From Aureispira sp964404215 (lineage in GTDB: Bacteria > Bacteroidota > Bacteroidia > Chitinophagales > Saprospiraceae), in the NCBI GenBank assembly GCA_964404215.1, contig CAYOJF010000035.1, forward strand, positions 1 to 46,107: a stretch of 46,107 bases of DNA, written 5' to 3'. The notes under the pieces are model-generated. The model searched no databases. It was not told the origin of the DNA and worked only from the letters and a program-made list of their open reading frames with translations. Positions within the stretch are counted from its first letter, which is position 1; each line of letters opens with the position of its first letter. The position numbers were made by a program, and so were the translations under genes. Positions 1 through 7,783 of the stretch are shown here, in pieces.

Positions 1-61
1 TCATTTTCGCCCAAATCGTTGATTTTGAAGAACTTAATTTTTAAACATGCTCTTAAAACTT

Positions 62-856
62 TTATCCAAATTGCCCTTTTTTGCCAAGATTAATCAAGTC
101 CTTTATAACATCTTGGTTCACTAATGAATTTCGTTCTATTTTCAAATTTGTTCTAGAGTCCGTTATATCTTTCAAAAACAAATGGTTATCTCTAATAGAA
201 TAAGCTATATTATGCCAGTTTACTAAACGAGTTTTCTTTCGGAACAACCCTTTTTTCTGATTCAGAAATAGACCTTCTTTTTGAATATTTAATTCCCCTA
301 TTTTTATCGTTTCATTTGCTCTCAAACGTTTTTGATATCGGGCTGATATTTTATTTGTGGCAAATGGTATTATGCTCTCTAACAAATTAGCATACATTTC
401 TTTTAGGTAACGTTCTTCTTTGGTATCAGGACGATCACCAGTCATCATAGTATCCAAAATATCTGGATCATTATGTTTTATTGTTTTGGGGGGAATACCA
501 TTTTCATTTGTTTTCGCTGCTATCAGAATTTCATCTCCTATCGTGCTTGTTTTTAGTAATATTCTAAAAAGATAATACTGAGGCTCAATAATTTCGTAAT
601 AACTGATTGTTTCTAGATTTTCCCAATAAATCGTTCTGCTTTTACATTTAATATAAAATTGATTGGAAGGAGTATACGAATCACCTTTTTGAGCGGCCTC
701 TATACGTTCTTTTTCTTTAGATATATAATAATGTTCTTCTGCTGTTTCGGGGATAAAATAAGATGCATTCAACTGATGATTATCCCAGCTTAGATCAAGA
801 TCATAAAACCCTCCAAAATCATACTCTGAAAAGTGTAATCTATTTTGTTCTGCCAT
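62..856 (-). CDS. Uncharacterised protein, tandem paralogue 1 of 3
   Basis: A 264-residue soluble protein with no signal peptide or membrane segment; I do not recognise a named family. It is the last of three consecutive paralogues read on this strand. Shared landmarks are an N-terminal FSEYDFGG block (residues 9-16) followed by a DLDLSWD stretch, a central YWENLE segment near residue 78, and a C-terminal half with IGELNIQKEGLF (about 186-197), a basic stretch, a WHNI segment and a closing LINLGKKG. The two halves look alike in layout (a beta-rich stretch, then a W-x-x-I segment), which could mean two pleckstrin-homology-like barrels; this is inference. The start is an ATG 90 bases after the stop of the preceding copy. 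Function is unknown. Confidence 0.75.
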   Translation of the reverse strand: MAEQNRLHFSEYDFGGFYDLDLSWDNHQLNASYFIPETAEEHYYISKEKERIEAAQKGDSYTPSNQFYIKCKSRTIYWENLETISYYEIIEPQYYLFRILLKTSTIGDEILIAAKTNENGIPPKTIKHNDPDILDTMMTGDRPDTKEERYLKEMYANLLESIIPFATNKISARYQKRLRANETIKIGELNIQKEGLFLNQKKGLFRKKTRLVNWHNIAYSIRDNHLFLKDITDSRTNLKIERNSLVNQDVIKDLINLGKKGQFG

Positions 857-946
857 CTTATTAAAAGTATCTCTAAAAATTTTTTTTTTGATATGAAGTT
901 GTTTTAGAACATATCCAAATTTTATCTTACCCTAATCACAACAATG

Positions 947-1753
947 CTATTCCAACTCCCCTTTTTTCCCTAACGCTATCAACGCTTCCAAAGCATCCTT
1001 ATTGATTAAATCGTGTCTACTAATTTTCAAACTAGTCTTATTATCATACTGATCTCTCAAATATAAGGTATCTTGCTCATAAACAACCTCTATATCTTTC
1101 CAATCCACTAATATGGTATCATCCAGAAACCATCTTTTTTTCTGTTGCATAAATATGCCTTTTTTCTGGACCATTACCTCTCCTATTTCTATTATCTGAT
1201 TGGATCTAAGACGTCTTTCGTAACGCTTCACCAACACCTTAGTTGCAACTGGAACAATCTCCTCTATTAGTGTGTTGTACATTTTTTGGAGATAAGTCTT
1301 TTGTAATAAAAAAGATGATTCATTGTGAGGTTTGATAATCATACTATCTAATATGTCACTGTGCCTATCTACTTCTCGAGTAGTCTTCATGATAACTTTC
1401 TCAATAGTTCGAGTATAAATAACAATTTCTTCCTTGATATCTTTAGTTTGCAGAGCGACTCTAAAACCATATCGATCAACTTGGTCTATTTCATAATAAG
1501 AAATACTTTCAATATTTCTCCAATAAAGTAAATTTCCTTTATTGTAAATATAGAACTGACCTCTATCAATATCTGCTGAAGTGCCCTCTTCTTCACTCTC
1601 CCATTCCCTTTTCCCCGACCTATCAGAAGCTGTTTCTACTCCATCATGAATAACATAAGATGCCTCTAGTTTATCATCATCCCAACTTAGGTCAAGATCA
1701 TGAATTCCTCCAAAATCATACTCTGAAAAATGCAATGTGTTCTTTTCTTCCAT
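947..1753 (-). CDS. Uncharacterised protein, tandem paralogue 2 of 3
   Basis: A 268-residue soluble protein, clearly a paralogue of the genes on both sides. It is closest to copy 1: both begin with LHFSEYDFGG plus DLDLSWD and end in LGKKG. The middle holds YWRNIESISYYEI (about residues 77-89), and the C-terminal half holds IGEVMVQKKGIF and VDWKDIEVV. Between the halves is a region rich in charged and aromatic residues (TYLQKMYNTLIEEIVP) that recurs in all three copies. No secretion signal is visible, so a cytoplasmic location is expected. It starts 35 bases after the stop of copy 3, so the three genes are probably one transcript. Function is unknown. Confidence 0.75.
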   Translation of the reverse strand: MEEKNTLHFSEYDFGGIHDLDLSWDDDKLEASYVIHDGVETASDRSGKREWESEEEGTSADIDRGQFYIYNKGNLLYWRNIESISYYEIDQVDRYGFRVALQTKDIKEEIVIYTRTIEKVIMKTTREVDRHSDILDSMIIKPHNESSFLLQKTYLQKMYNTLIEEIVPVATKVLVKRYERRLRSNQIIEIGEVMVQKKGIFMQQKKRWFLDDTILVDWKDIEVVYEQDTLYLRDQYDNKTSLKISRHDLINKDALEALIALGKKGELE

Positions 1754-1788
1754 TATACCTCTTTCTTTTCTATTATTGATAGATTCTT

Positions 1789-2595
1789 CTAAAACAACTT
1801 CCCTTGTTGTCCCATTTTCACCAACCCTTCTATGGCTTCTTTACTACTAATTTTAGATTGATGTAATAGAAATTTTGTTGTTCTCAAATGATATAAATCT
1901 CTAAAATAAACCCACTCATTGATAAACTGGTAAGTGATTGACTTCCATTTTACTAATACTAATCTTTTTCTTCGCCACCATTTCTTTTCCACCAAAAAAA
2001 TTCCCTCTTGTTTGATTAACATTTCGCCAATTCTCAACTCTTGTTCTTGTCTTAAAGTTTCGACATAACGATTTAATAGAACTTGGGTTGAAAATGGAAC
2101 AATTTCCTTGGTTAAGACAAGATACATATTCTTCAAGTAGCTTTTCTCTTCTTGATATTTATTTCTTGGAATCTCAGTGTTTTCATCCAGCAAATCATCC
2201 TCAAGATTTGAGATTCTACGTCTTTCTTTAAGTAGCCTTGTTGTCCTAGCAGAGATAATTATTTTATCCCCCTCTTTTTGGCTTTCCCAAGCAATATCAA
2301 AACCATATCGACTGGGAGAATTTATCTCTTGATGAACAACACGCTCTATATCTTTCCAATAGAGCCCTTTGTAATCGTTATTGGTTCGAATATAAAATTT
2401 CAGTGCTAATATAGCCTTCTGATCAATATCTTTTTGGCTATCAAATATATTCCTATTTTTTCGTTTATAGGCTTCTAGTAGTTCTTCCATCAAAAAAAAC
2501 TGTGCTTCCATTCTTTCTTCATTCCAAGACAATGCTATGGAATGAAATCCTCCAAATTTTTGCTCTGAAAAAGAGCGTTCATATCCTTTAGCCAT
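1789..2595 (-). CDS. Uncharacterised protein, tandem paralogue 3 of 3
   Basis: A 268-residue soluble protein, first in the three-gene tandem array on the minus strand and the most diverged copy. It keeps FSEQKFGG near the N-terminus, the LYWKDIERV segment, the YLKNMYLVLTKEIVPFSTQVLLNRY block that matches copies 1 and 2, and IGEMLIKQEGIF in the C-terminal half. It ends in MGQQGKLF where the others end in LGKKG. Its ATG lies in the interval shared with the divergent lipoprotein gene at 2780. No catalytic motif is apparent. The retained pattern of W-x-x-I segments suggests a structural or binding fold rather than an enzyme; this is inference. Confidence 0.75.
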   Translation of the reverse strand: MAKGYERSFSEQKFGGFHSIALSWNEERMEAQFFLMEELLEAYKRKNRNIFDSQKDIDQKAILALKFYIRTNNDYKGLYWKDIERVVHQEINSPSRYGFDIAWESQKEGDKIIISARTTRLLKERRRISNLEDDLLDENTEIPRNKYQEEKSYLKNMYLVLTKEIVPFSTQVLLNRYVETLRQEQELRIGEMLIKQEGIFLVEKKWWRRKRLVLVKWKSITYQFINEWVYFRDLYHLRTTKFLLHQSKISSKEAIEGLVKMGQQGKLF

Positions 2596-2779
2596 TATTT
2601 CTGTCCTTTATCCATACTCCATACCCAATCATCAAATTTCTATTAGAGTATGTTGAAATACAATGCTACTTAGATAATCTTTATTTAATACATAGTAGAT
2701 CCTCCTCTCACCAACCTTTTTGTCCACTCCCCCGTTTCTCTTATCAATTAATCACTTTTTAACATAAAACCAAATCAAA

Positions 2780-3229
2780 ATGAAAACGTTATTCCTATTT
2801 TTATCACTAGCTGTATTGATCACTTTCACTTCTTGCCAAAAAGAAGTAGAGGTAGACCCCAAAGTTGGCACTTGGGAAGTAAAAAATGCCTCTATTCCTA
2901 ACCTTTCGAGTACGACTAAATATGATGTACAAATTTTTGTCCTCAATAGTGGATTTTCTATCAATATTTCGGAAGCAGGTGCTAGTACAACTACAATGAG
3001 CTCTGAGGCAGATCTTGATTCTGAAGTTAGTACAGATATTTATATTTATAAAGCTACACAAATCAATTTCAATGGTGCTTCTGTTGGAACTTCGGAACCT
3101 TACTCTAAAGTCAAAATCGTTGTATCTGATGACACTATGAATTTTAGTGGCTACTCTGCACATGGTACTGCTGCTGAAGCTGAAGCCGAAACTACTATCG
3201 AATTAGACTTAACATTAACGAGACAATAG
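2780..3229 (+). CDS. Small lipoprotein, lipocalin-like in size
   Basis: A 149-residue protein with a lipoprotein signal peptide: a Lys near the N-terminus, a hydrophobic core, then the lipobox TFTSC with the lipidated Cys at about residue 19. The mature part opens with a KVGTWEVKN segment, is rich in Ser and Thr, and alternates polar and hydrophobic residues as in a small beta barrel or beta sandwich. The K-x-x-G-x-W opening recalls lipocalin-like lipoproteins of Bacteroidota, but the rest is too generic to assign. It stands alone, divergent from the paralogue array and followed by a strong hairpin terminator. Likely anchored in the outer membrane; function unknown. Confidence 0.75.
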   Translation: MKTLFLFLSLAVLITFTSCQKEVEVDPKVGTWEVKNASIPNLSSTTKYDVQIFVLNSGFSINISEAGASTTTMSSEADLDSEVSTDIYIYKATQINFNGASVGTSEPYSKVKIVVSDDTMNFSGYSAHGTAAEAEAETTIELDLTLTRQ

Positions 3230-3252
3230 ATTTTAGATATTTTATTCTTCAT

Positions 3253-3289
3253 ACAAAAGCCTTCTTATCAATATTGAGAAGGCTTTTGT
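3253..3289. terminator. Bidirectional hairpin terminator
   Basis: The arms ACAAAAGCCTTCT and AGAAGGCTTTTGT form a 13-bp stem with flanking T and A residues. It lies between the convergent genes ending at 3229 (+) and 3337 (-), so it can serve both. Confidence 0.75.
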
Positions 3290-3336
3290 CTTAGAGTCTC
3301 TATTCTATTTTTTCAACTGTTTGACAAAAGACTACT

Positions 3337-4044
3337 CTACTTCTTCATTTTCAATTCAATGGCTTCCTCTATTAAATCTACCCATGCTTCGTACATTTTT
3401 CCTGATGGATGCAATCCATCTGAAGCCACAAATGCTTTATCCTCTAGACCTTTTCTAGATATGGGTGTAATATCAAATCTATCTATTCCATACTTATTAG
3501 TAATAGATTGGTTAATACTATTAAAGTTATCTATTTTTTCACTAATCAGAGCCTGATTTGATGCTCCAAATGGAGTATAGCCATAATCTGGAATAGATAG
3601 TACAAAAACATTACTGCGTTTCCCTCCTGCTAGTTTTATAGCCATCTGCAATAAACTATCAAAATTTTTGATATAACTCTGAATGGTTTTGCCTTGGAAT
3701 TGATCATTAACTCCTATCAATACAGAAACTAAATCAAACGTATCTTTCAGTTGAGCTTGTTCTATCGCCTTTGCCAAATTATCTGTTCGCCAACCTGTCT
3801 GAGCTATGATGGTTGTTATTACTTCTCGCCCTTCTGTTTCAAGCCTTTTTTCTAGCTGAATGGGGTATCGTTCTCGTGCTTTGACACTTTCTCCAATAGT
3901 ATAAGAATCCCCTAAAGCCAAGTATTTAACAATAGGCAACTTGTTCTTCAGATTTTTAGCTTCTTTCGAAATGGAAGTTTGACACCCTCCAAAGAAAATC
4001 ACACTACACCATAATATCCCCAATAATTTATAGCCCCCCTTCAT
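3337..4044 (-). CDS. SGNH/GDSL-type esterase lipoprotein
   Basis: An SGNH hydrolase fold ester hydrolase, probably an esterase, lipase or lysophospholipase exported as a lipoprotein. Visible motifs are block I LALGDSYTIGE with the nucleophile Ser, the block III-like GVNDQF with the oxyanion Asn, and block V SDGLHPSG with the Asp-x-x-His pair. Starting at the internal ATG at 4044 (MKGGYKLLG) gives a signal peptide with lipobox FFGGC. The longer frame to 4074 would put a polar extension before the signal and overlap the gene upstream, so I prefer 4044. The upstream VOC gene stops at 4047, two bases away, so the two are likely co-transcribed. The substrate cannot be read from sequence. Confidence 0.85.
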   Translation of the reverse strand: MKGGYKLLGILWCSVIFFGGCQTSISKEAKNLKNKLPIVKYLALGDSYTIGESVKARERYPIQLEKRLETEGREVITTIIAQTGWRTDNLAKAIEQAQLKDTFDLVSVLIGVNDQFQGKTIQSYIKNFDSLLQMAIKLAGGKRSNVFVLSIPDYGYTPFGASNQALISEKIDNFNSINQSITNKYGIDRFDITPISRKGLEDKAFVASDGLHPSGKMYEAWVDLIEEAIELKMKK

Positions 4045-4046
4045 AT

Positions 4047-4445
4047 TTATACAGTTGTATTGATAGGAGTACAAACTTCTATCAGGAATCCATTATTATC
4101 CTTCAGATAGCCAACTTTTTGTCCCCAAGGTTTTGCTTGAATAGGAGCTACCAAAATTGCCCCTGCTGTTATTGCTCGGTCAAAATCTGCTTCAATTTCA
4201 TTCGTCGTAAAAGCAAGTTCCATCCCAAATGGTTTTTTATTTTCATCACTTACTCTAAAACCTGTTTTAATATTTGACTCACCCAGCTCCACACTAGCGA
4301 AAGACAATGTCGTTTCTCCCGTTAGCAGTTCTCCGTAATCTCCTTCTGGTGTTATAAATTTCGTATCGAAACCAAAAGCTGACTCGTAAAAAGATAATGT
4401 TTCTGCCACTGACTTTACATACAATATAGTATATCTGAATTCCAT
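4047..4445 (-). CDS. VOC superfamily (glyoxalase/bleomycin-resistance-like) protein
   Basis: A small vicinal-oxygen-chelate fold protein of about 132 residues, starting at the ATG at 4445 (MEFRYTILYVKS). The frame stays open up to 4508, but the extra residues are hydrophobic and non-conserved, and they would run into the terminator of the helicase gene at 4496-4537. It shows the beta-alpha-beta-beta-beta layout with LYVKSVAETLSFYESAFGF at the start and a second half ending GYLKDNNGFLIEVCTP, where the Glu sits at the usual metal-ligand place. Members range from glyoxalases and dioxygenases to binding proteins, so the reaction is not assigned. It is close-coupled to the downstream SGNH lipoprotein gene. 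Confidence 0.85.
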   Translation of the reverse strand: MEFRYTILYVKSVAETLSFYESAFGFDTKFITPEGDYGELLTGETTLSFASVELGESNIKTGFRVSDENKKPFGMELAFTTNEIEADFDRAITAGAILVAPIQAKPWGQKVGYLKDNNGFLIEVCTPINTTV

Positions 4446-4495
4446 AGTTTTCGTAATTGAAGTTGTGTTAGATATGCTCTGAATAACAATGATAC

Positions 4496-4537
4496 AAAAA
4501 AGTCCCAAATAATCTGGTTAGACTATTTGAGACTTTA
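4496..4537 (-). terminator. Intrinsic terminator of the rhlE-like gene
   Basis: Read on the minus strand, an AAGTCTCAAAT arm pairs with ATTTGGGACTT and is followed by a run of T. It lies about 30 bases after the stop of the helicase gene at 4566 and upstream of the VOC start, separating the two units. Confidence 0.7.
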
Positions 4538-4565
4538 TCTTAAGAGTAGGTCTAAATATTAATTT

Positions 4566-5858
4566 CTATCTTTTCTTACGACGATCGCTTTTTCGCTTAT
4601 TGTTAGCTCCACCTCTCTGATTACCAGCACTCTTATTCTTACGTCGATTAGCAAAAAATTCTTGCTTTTTGCGTTGTTTCTCTTTGTTGAACTCTTTTTT
4701 CTCTTGAGCCGTCATAGGCTTTGTTGTCTGTGGAAAAGGATGTTCTTTTATTACTTCAATCTTAAGATTGATTAGTTTTTCGATAGAGCGTATATCAGCA
4801 TTTTCTTCTGGTTCACACATCGAAATAGCAACTCCTTCTTTACCAGCACGACCTGTTCGCCCAATACGATGTACATAGGTTTCCGAAATATTCGGAATAT
4901 CATAGTTAATTACATATTTCAACTCATTGATATCTATTCCTCTAGCAGCAATGTCTGTTGCTACTAAAACTCGTACATCATTATGCTTAAAAGCTTTTAA
5001 AGCTTTTTGGCGTTGTACTTGCGATTTATTACCATGAATAGCCGCAGCCTCTATATTTTTAGCTTTTAAGCTACGTACAATCTTATCAGCACCATGCTTC
5101 GTTCTAGAGAATAGAAGTACCTGATCCAGTTTAGAATCTTTTAAGATATGCATCAACAATCCTTTCTTAGATTGTTTGTCTGTATAGTACAAGTACTGTT
5201 GAATGGTCTCAGCCGTAGAAGAAACTGGTGCTACCTCGACCTTGGTAGGACGGTCTAGTATCTGTTTAGAGAGCTTTTGAATATTCGGAGGCATTGTCGC
5301 CGAGAAAAATAAAGATTGTCTCTTAGCTGGTAACAACTGTAGTAGTTTACGAATATCATGAATAAATCCCATGTCAAGCATGCGATCTGCCTCATCCAGT
5401 ACAAATAAATCTACGTGACGAAGACTAATAAATCCTTGACCTATCAAATCTAATAAACGCCCTGGAGTAGCTACCAAAATATCCACACCTGCTTTCAGTC
5501 TTGCAACTTGTTTTCCTTGTTTGACTCCTCCAAAAATAACCGTGTGTTTAATTTGGGTATATTTACTGTAAGCTGCTATATTTTCTTCAATCTGAATCGC
5601 CAACTCTCTAGTAGGTGTTACGATCAATGATTTAATTTTAACTTTTTTGGCAGGTTGTCTCTTTTTTTCAATCAATTCGATGATTGGAATTGCAAAAGCT
5701 GCTGTTTTCCCTGTACCTGTTTGGGCACACCCCAATACATCTTTTTCTTGTAACACTAATGGAATTGCTTTCGCTTGAATAGGTGTTGGATGGGTGTATT
5801 CTTTATCTGCTAATGCCTTCAAGATAGGCTCACTTAGCTTTAAATCGTTAAATGTCAT
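4566..5858 (-). CDS. rhlE: DEAD-box ATP-dependent RNA helicase, RhlE type
   Basis: A 430-residue DEAD-box helicase that remodels RNA at the cost of ATP, typically in ribosome assembly, RNA decay or cold adaptation. All core motifs are present in order: the Phe upstream plus Q-motif (PTPIQ), AQTGTGKT (Walker A), PTRELA, TPGRLLDL, DEAD, SAT, and in the second RecA domain the ARGIDI and HRIGRTGRAG segments. The C-terminal tail after about residue 375 is Lys/Arg/Asn-rich (RKKQEFFANRRKNK and on), as in RhlE proteins of this phylum, and probably binds RNA nonspecifically. The roughly 190-base leader before the start, with a possible promoter near 6060, may allow regulation by temperature; that part is inference. 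Confidence 0.93.
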   Translation of the reverse strand: MTFNDLKLSEPILKALADKEYTHPTPIQAKAIPLVLQEKDVLGCAQTGTGKTAAFAIPIIELIEKKRQPAKKVKIKSLIVTPTRELAIQIEENIAAYSKYTQIKHTVIFGGVKQGKQVARLKAGVDILVATPGRLLDLIGQGFISLRHVDLFVLDEADRMLDMGFIHDIRKLLQLLPAKRQSLFFSATMPPNIQKLSKQILDRPTKVEVAPVSSTAETIQQYLYYTDKQSKKGLLMHILKDSKLDQVLLFSRTKHGADKIVRSLKAKNIEAAAIHGNKSQVQRQKALKAFKHNDVRVLVATDIAARGIDINELKYVINYDIPNISETYVHRIGRTGRAGKEGVAISMCEPEENADIRSIEKLINLKIEVIKEHPFPQTTKPMTAQEKKEFNKEKQRKKQEFFANRRKNKSAGNQRGGANNKRKSDRRKKR

Positions 5859-6055
5859 GTATTTTTTTTAATGAAAAGTATGTTGAAGTCTCCTAGAGAC
5901 TCCCTATACTAGCTTTCAGAGAGAAGTTGTTTTACGGAGAAATAGTATATATTTCCTGCTAAAACATTGAAAACTAGTGTGTAATTTGACTTTGCTCTTT
6001 ATTAAAATATAGTTAGTCAAAGTCCATTTTTTTTGCCTTGCTCACATTAGGCACA

Positions 6056-6063
6056 CAAAGGTA
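6056..6063 (-). promoter_or_regulatory. Candidate -7 element for the rhlE-like gene
   Basis: Read on the minus strand this is TACCTTTG, matching the Bacteroidota -7 consensus TAnnTTTG. It would give a leader of about 190 bases before the ATG at 5858. No clear -33 element was found, so the call is moderate. Confidence 0.4.
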
Positions 6064-6145
6064 AGCATTTATAGTGCCATTTATACTATGTTGGTCAAAA
6101 TACCTAGATTATATATCCCATTCAGAATTTCTAGCATGAAGTGAT

Positions 6146-6433
6146 TTATTCTGTATCCAATGGATTATATTCATACAGAAAACAACCATCTTCACTACAA
6201 TCAAAACAAATAATCCCTTCCTTAATCCCAGATATTTTTGATACACAGCCATTTTTAAATATCAGTTTATCATCCACTATACAACAAGGAAGATTGTCAG
6301 GCATCATAGCATCATAGCAAAAGGTTCTATTATCAGCACTACTCTCCAATAACAACCAGCTCCTCCCACGAAAACCATCTACCATCTCAAGTCTAGCAAA
6401 TATTGTTTTCACTTCAAAATAAATTGAGTCCAC
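6146..6433 (-). CDS. Hypothetical 95-residue protein, GTG start
   Basis: A small, probably cytoplasmic protein with no recognised family. It has five Cys (FCYDAMM, CCIVDD, CVSK, CFDCS and CFLYEY regions give several pairs), which could bind metal or form disulfides, but no defined zinc-binding spacing stands out. The frame opens with GTG at 6433 (MDSIYFEVK), preceded by a purine-rich AGGGG about ten bases upstream; the next in-frame ATG would remove sixteen residues. It lies just beyond the inverted-repeat element at 6479-6630, which separates it from the lipoprotein/OmpA operon. Whether it belongs to that transcript cannot be told. Confidence 0.55.
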   Translation of the reverse strand: MDSIYFEVKTIFARLEMVDGFRGRSWLLLESSADNRTFCYDAMMPDNLPCCIVDDKLIFKNGCVSKISGIKEGIICFDCSEDGCFLYEYNPLDTE

Positions 6434-6478
6434 TTTTATTTCCCCTAGAGATACAATTTCTCTAGTTCCATAGAGATT

Positions 6479-6630
6479 ATTATGAATGGAGTTGTATTGA
6501 GGTAAGAGGGCAGATTTTTTTGATTAGGGAAATAAACACGCAGAATCATAGCCATAGCTATGAATACGAGTATTTATGAAGCAAATCAGAAAAAGATGTT
6601 TCTCCTTACCGTACAAAACTATTCATAATA
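6479..6630. repeat. MITE-like inverted-repeat element, copy A
   Basis: About 152 bases bounded by imperfect terminal inverted repeats. The left end TATTATGAATGGAGTTGTA is mirrored at the right end by TACAAAACTATTCATAATA, and the arms continue inward through GGTAAG. The centre has a TCATAGC...GCTATGA hairpin. It contains no gene. Large parts (both ends, the AAATAAACACG segment, GAGTATTTATGA and AAAAAGATGTTTCT) recur in opposite orientation at 9310-9563. Two copies with matched ends suggest a non-autonomous mobile element or a repeated structured RNA or terminator module; no transposase is nearby. Confidence 0.7.
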
Positions 6631-6637
6631 CTCTCTC

Positions 6638-6817
6638 CTATTCCAATTCTTCAAAAAGAGTATCGTTTTTAGCACTACAATCTGCTATTGCAGAGGCATT
6701 CATTTCGATTACTTCTTGGTTAGAATCGGGCACAATAGGCTTTGAACTAGGCTTATTCTTATTCCCACAACTAAGTAGGAATAAAATAATAAAAGCAATC
6801 AAGATTATAATTTTCAT
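6638..6817 (-). CDS. 59-residue lipoprotein, last gene of the OmpA operon
   Basis: A very short gene found by reading the minus strand by eye. It starts MKIIILIAFIILFLLSCGN, a textbook lipoprotein signal peptide with lipobox LLSC and the lipidated Cys at residue 17. The mature part is only about 43 residues, acidic and Ser/Asn-rich, ends in EELE, and includes one further Cys. The ATG lies 19 bases beyond the stop of the OmpA-like gene on the same strand, and the stop falls just before the inverted-repeat element. This position and the clean signal peptide make it a likely real gene, exported and membrane-anchored, perhaps a small partner of the OmpA protein. Function is unknown. Confidence 0.65.
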   Translation of the reverse strand: MKIIILIAFIILFLLSCGNKNKPSSKPIVPDSNQEVIEMNASAIADCSAKNDTLFEELE

Positions 6818-6836
6818 TCTATGCTTTTAGAGGAGT

Positions 6837-7778
6837 TTACTCTGTTTTTACTAATATATTGACTCTTCTATTCTGAGCCATTGCATCAATATTATAACTT
6901 CCATCTTCATTTGTATCCTTTACAATAGGATCACTTTCCCCTTTGGAGGCTGTTTCTATATTGACTTCTATTCCTGCTTCTTTTAGGTAAGCTTTTACAG
7001 ATTCTGCTCTTCCTTTCCCCAGTTTTTGATTATAACTACTAGTCCCTTTACTATCCGTATGTCCTATAATCATGATGTAGGCAGTAGGATTCACTTCAAA
7101 ATAAGCCTGCAAGGAATCTAAATAAATATCAAAAGAAGCACTTGGTTGAAATTTTTCAGAGTTGTATTCAAATTTTGCATTCTTGTCATTATAAGTAATG
7201 TCTAAAATAGACTGCTGTACCTGTTCCAAAAATAGTGTATCCTCCTCATTCATGCCTGCTATTTCAGGTGGTGTGTATCCCAGTATCTCAAATTGCAGGG
7301 GCGTCACAATCGGGTTAGTATCTGACAACTTAGAAATTCCCTTTAAACGATGTTTAGGGAGTTTGTATTCTTCTATTAATTTATTGACAATCGTATAAGC
7401 TCTAGCTTTACCCAAATCATTGTAGAAATGACTTTTCTCTACTACTTCTTTTTCTTCTTTCGTATAAAATCCTGTTACAATAAGTTTGGTTTCAGGATGC
7501 TCTGTCATGAAGGCTGCTAATTTTGCCAGATATTTTTCATTTCCATTAATATAAGTATATCCGTGACTACCATAATCAAAATAAAATTCTGGATAGTCCT
7601 CCAACAAAACATGCTCTCCCGCTCGGAGAGTCAGGGTATTGGGTATATTATCCAAATAAGAGGAATCAATATCAGTTTGAGGCGGTTGGCACTCTCCTAG
7701 TATTTCACATACATAATAATTGCGGGCCCAAACTGCCCACAACATGAAAATAATACCTGCTATGATAACTCTAATCAT
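6837..7778 (-). CDS. OmpA-family protein with two OmpA-like domains
   Basis: A 313-residue envelope protein. An N-terminal hydrophobic segment (about residues 2-17) is an uncleaved anchor or signal. A first OmpA-like region (about 50-150) is degenerate but shows the usual order: a beta strand, TKLIVTGFYTKEE in place of the peptidoglycan-binding loop, then LGKARAYTIVNKLIEE. The second (about 205-313) is canonical, with YIMIIGHTDSKGTSSYNQKLGKGRAESV and a closing NRRVNILV. The second domain should bind the diaminopimelate of peptidoglycan. It follows the 318-residue lipoprotein gene after five bases and precedes the 59-residue lipoprotein after 19, so the three form an operon making an envelope-anchored set. 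Confidence 0.85.
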   Translation of the reverse strand: MIRVIIAGIIFMLWAVWARNYYVCEILGECQPPQTDIDSSYLDNIPNTLTLRAGEHVLLEDYPEFYFDYGSHGYTYINGNEKYLAKLAAFMTEHPETKLIVTGFYTKEEKEVVEKSHFYNDLGKARAYTIVNKLIEEYKLPKHRLKGISKLSDTNPIVTPLQFEILGYTPPEIAGMNEEDTLFLEQVQQSILDITYNDKNAKFEYNSEKFQPSASFDIYLDSLQAYFEVNPTAYIMIIGHTDSKGTSSYNQKLGKGRAESVKAYLKEAGIEVNIETASKGESDPIVKDTNEDGSYNIDAMAQNRRVNILVKTE

Positions 7779-7783
7779 TAGAT

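Noticed and set aside
4446..4508. A 21-residue N-terminal extension of the VOC protein
   Set aside because: It overlaps the helicase terminator and is hydrophobic and unlike the family; the ATG at 4445 is the better start.
6576..6830. An 84-codon open frame on the plus strand
   Set aside because: It crosses the inverted-repeat element and lies opposite the 59-residue lipoprotein gene, which is a better explanation of this stretch.
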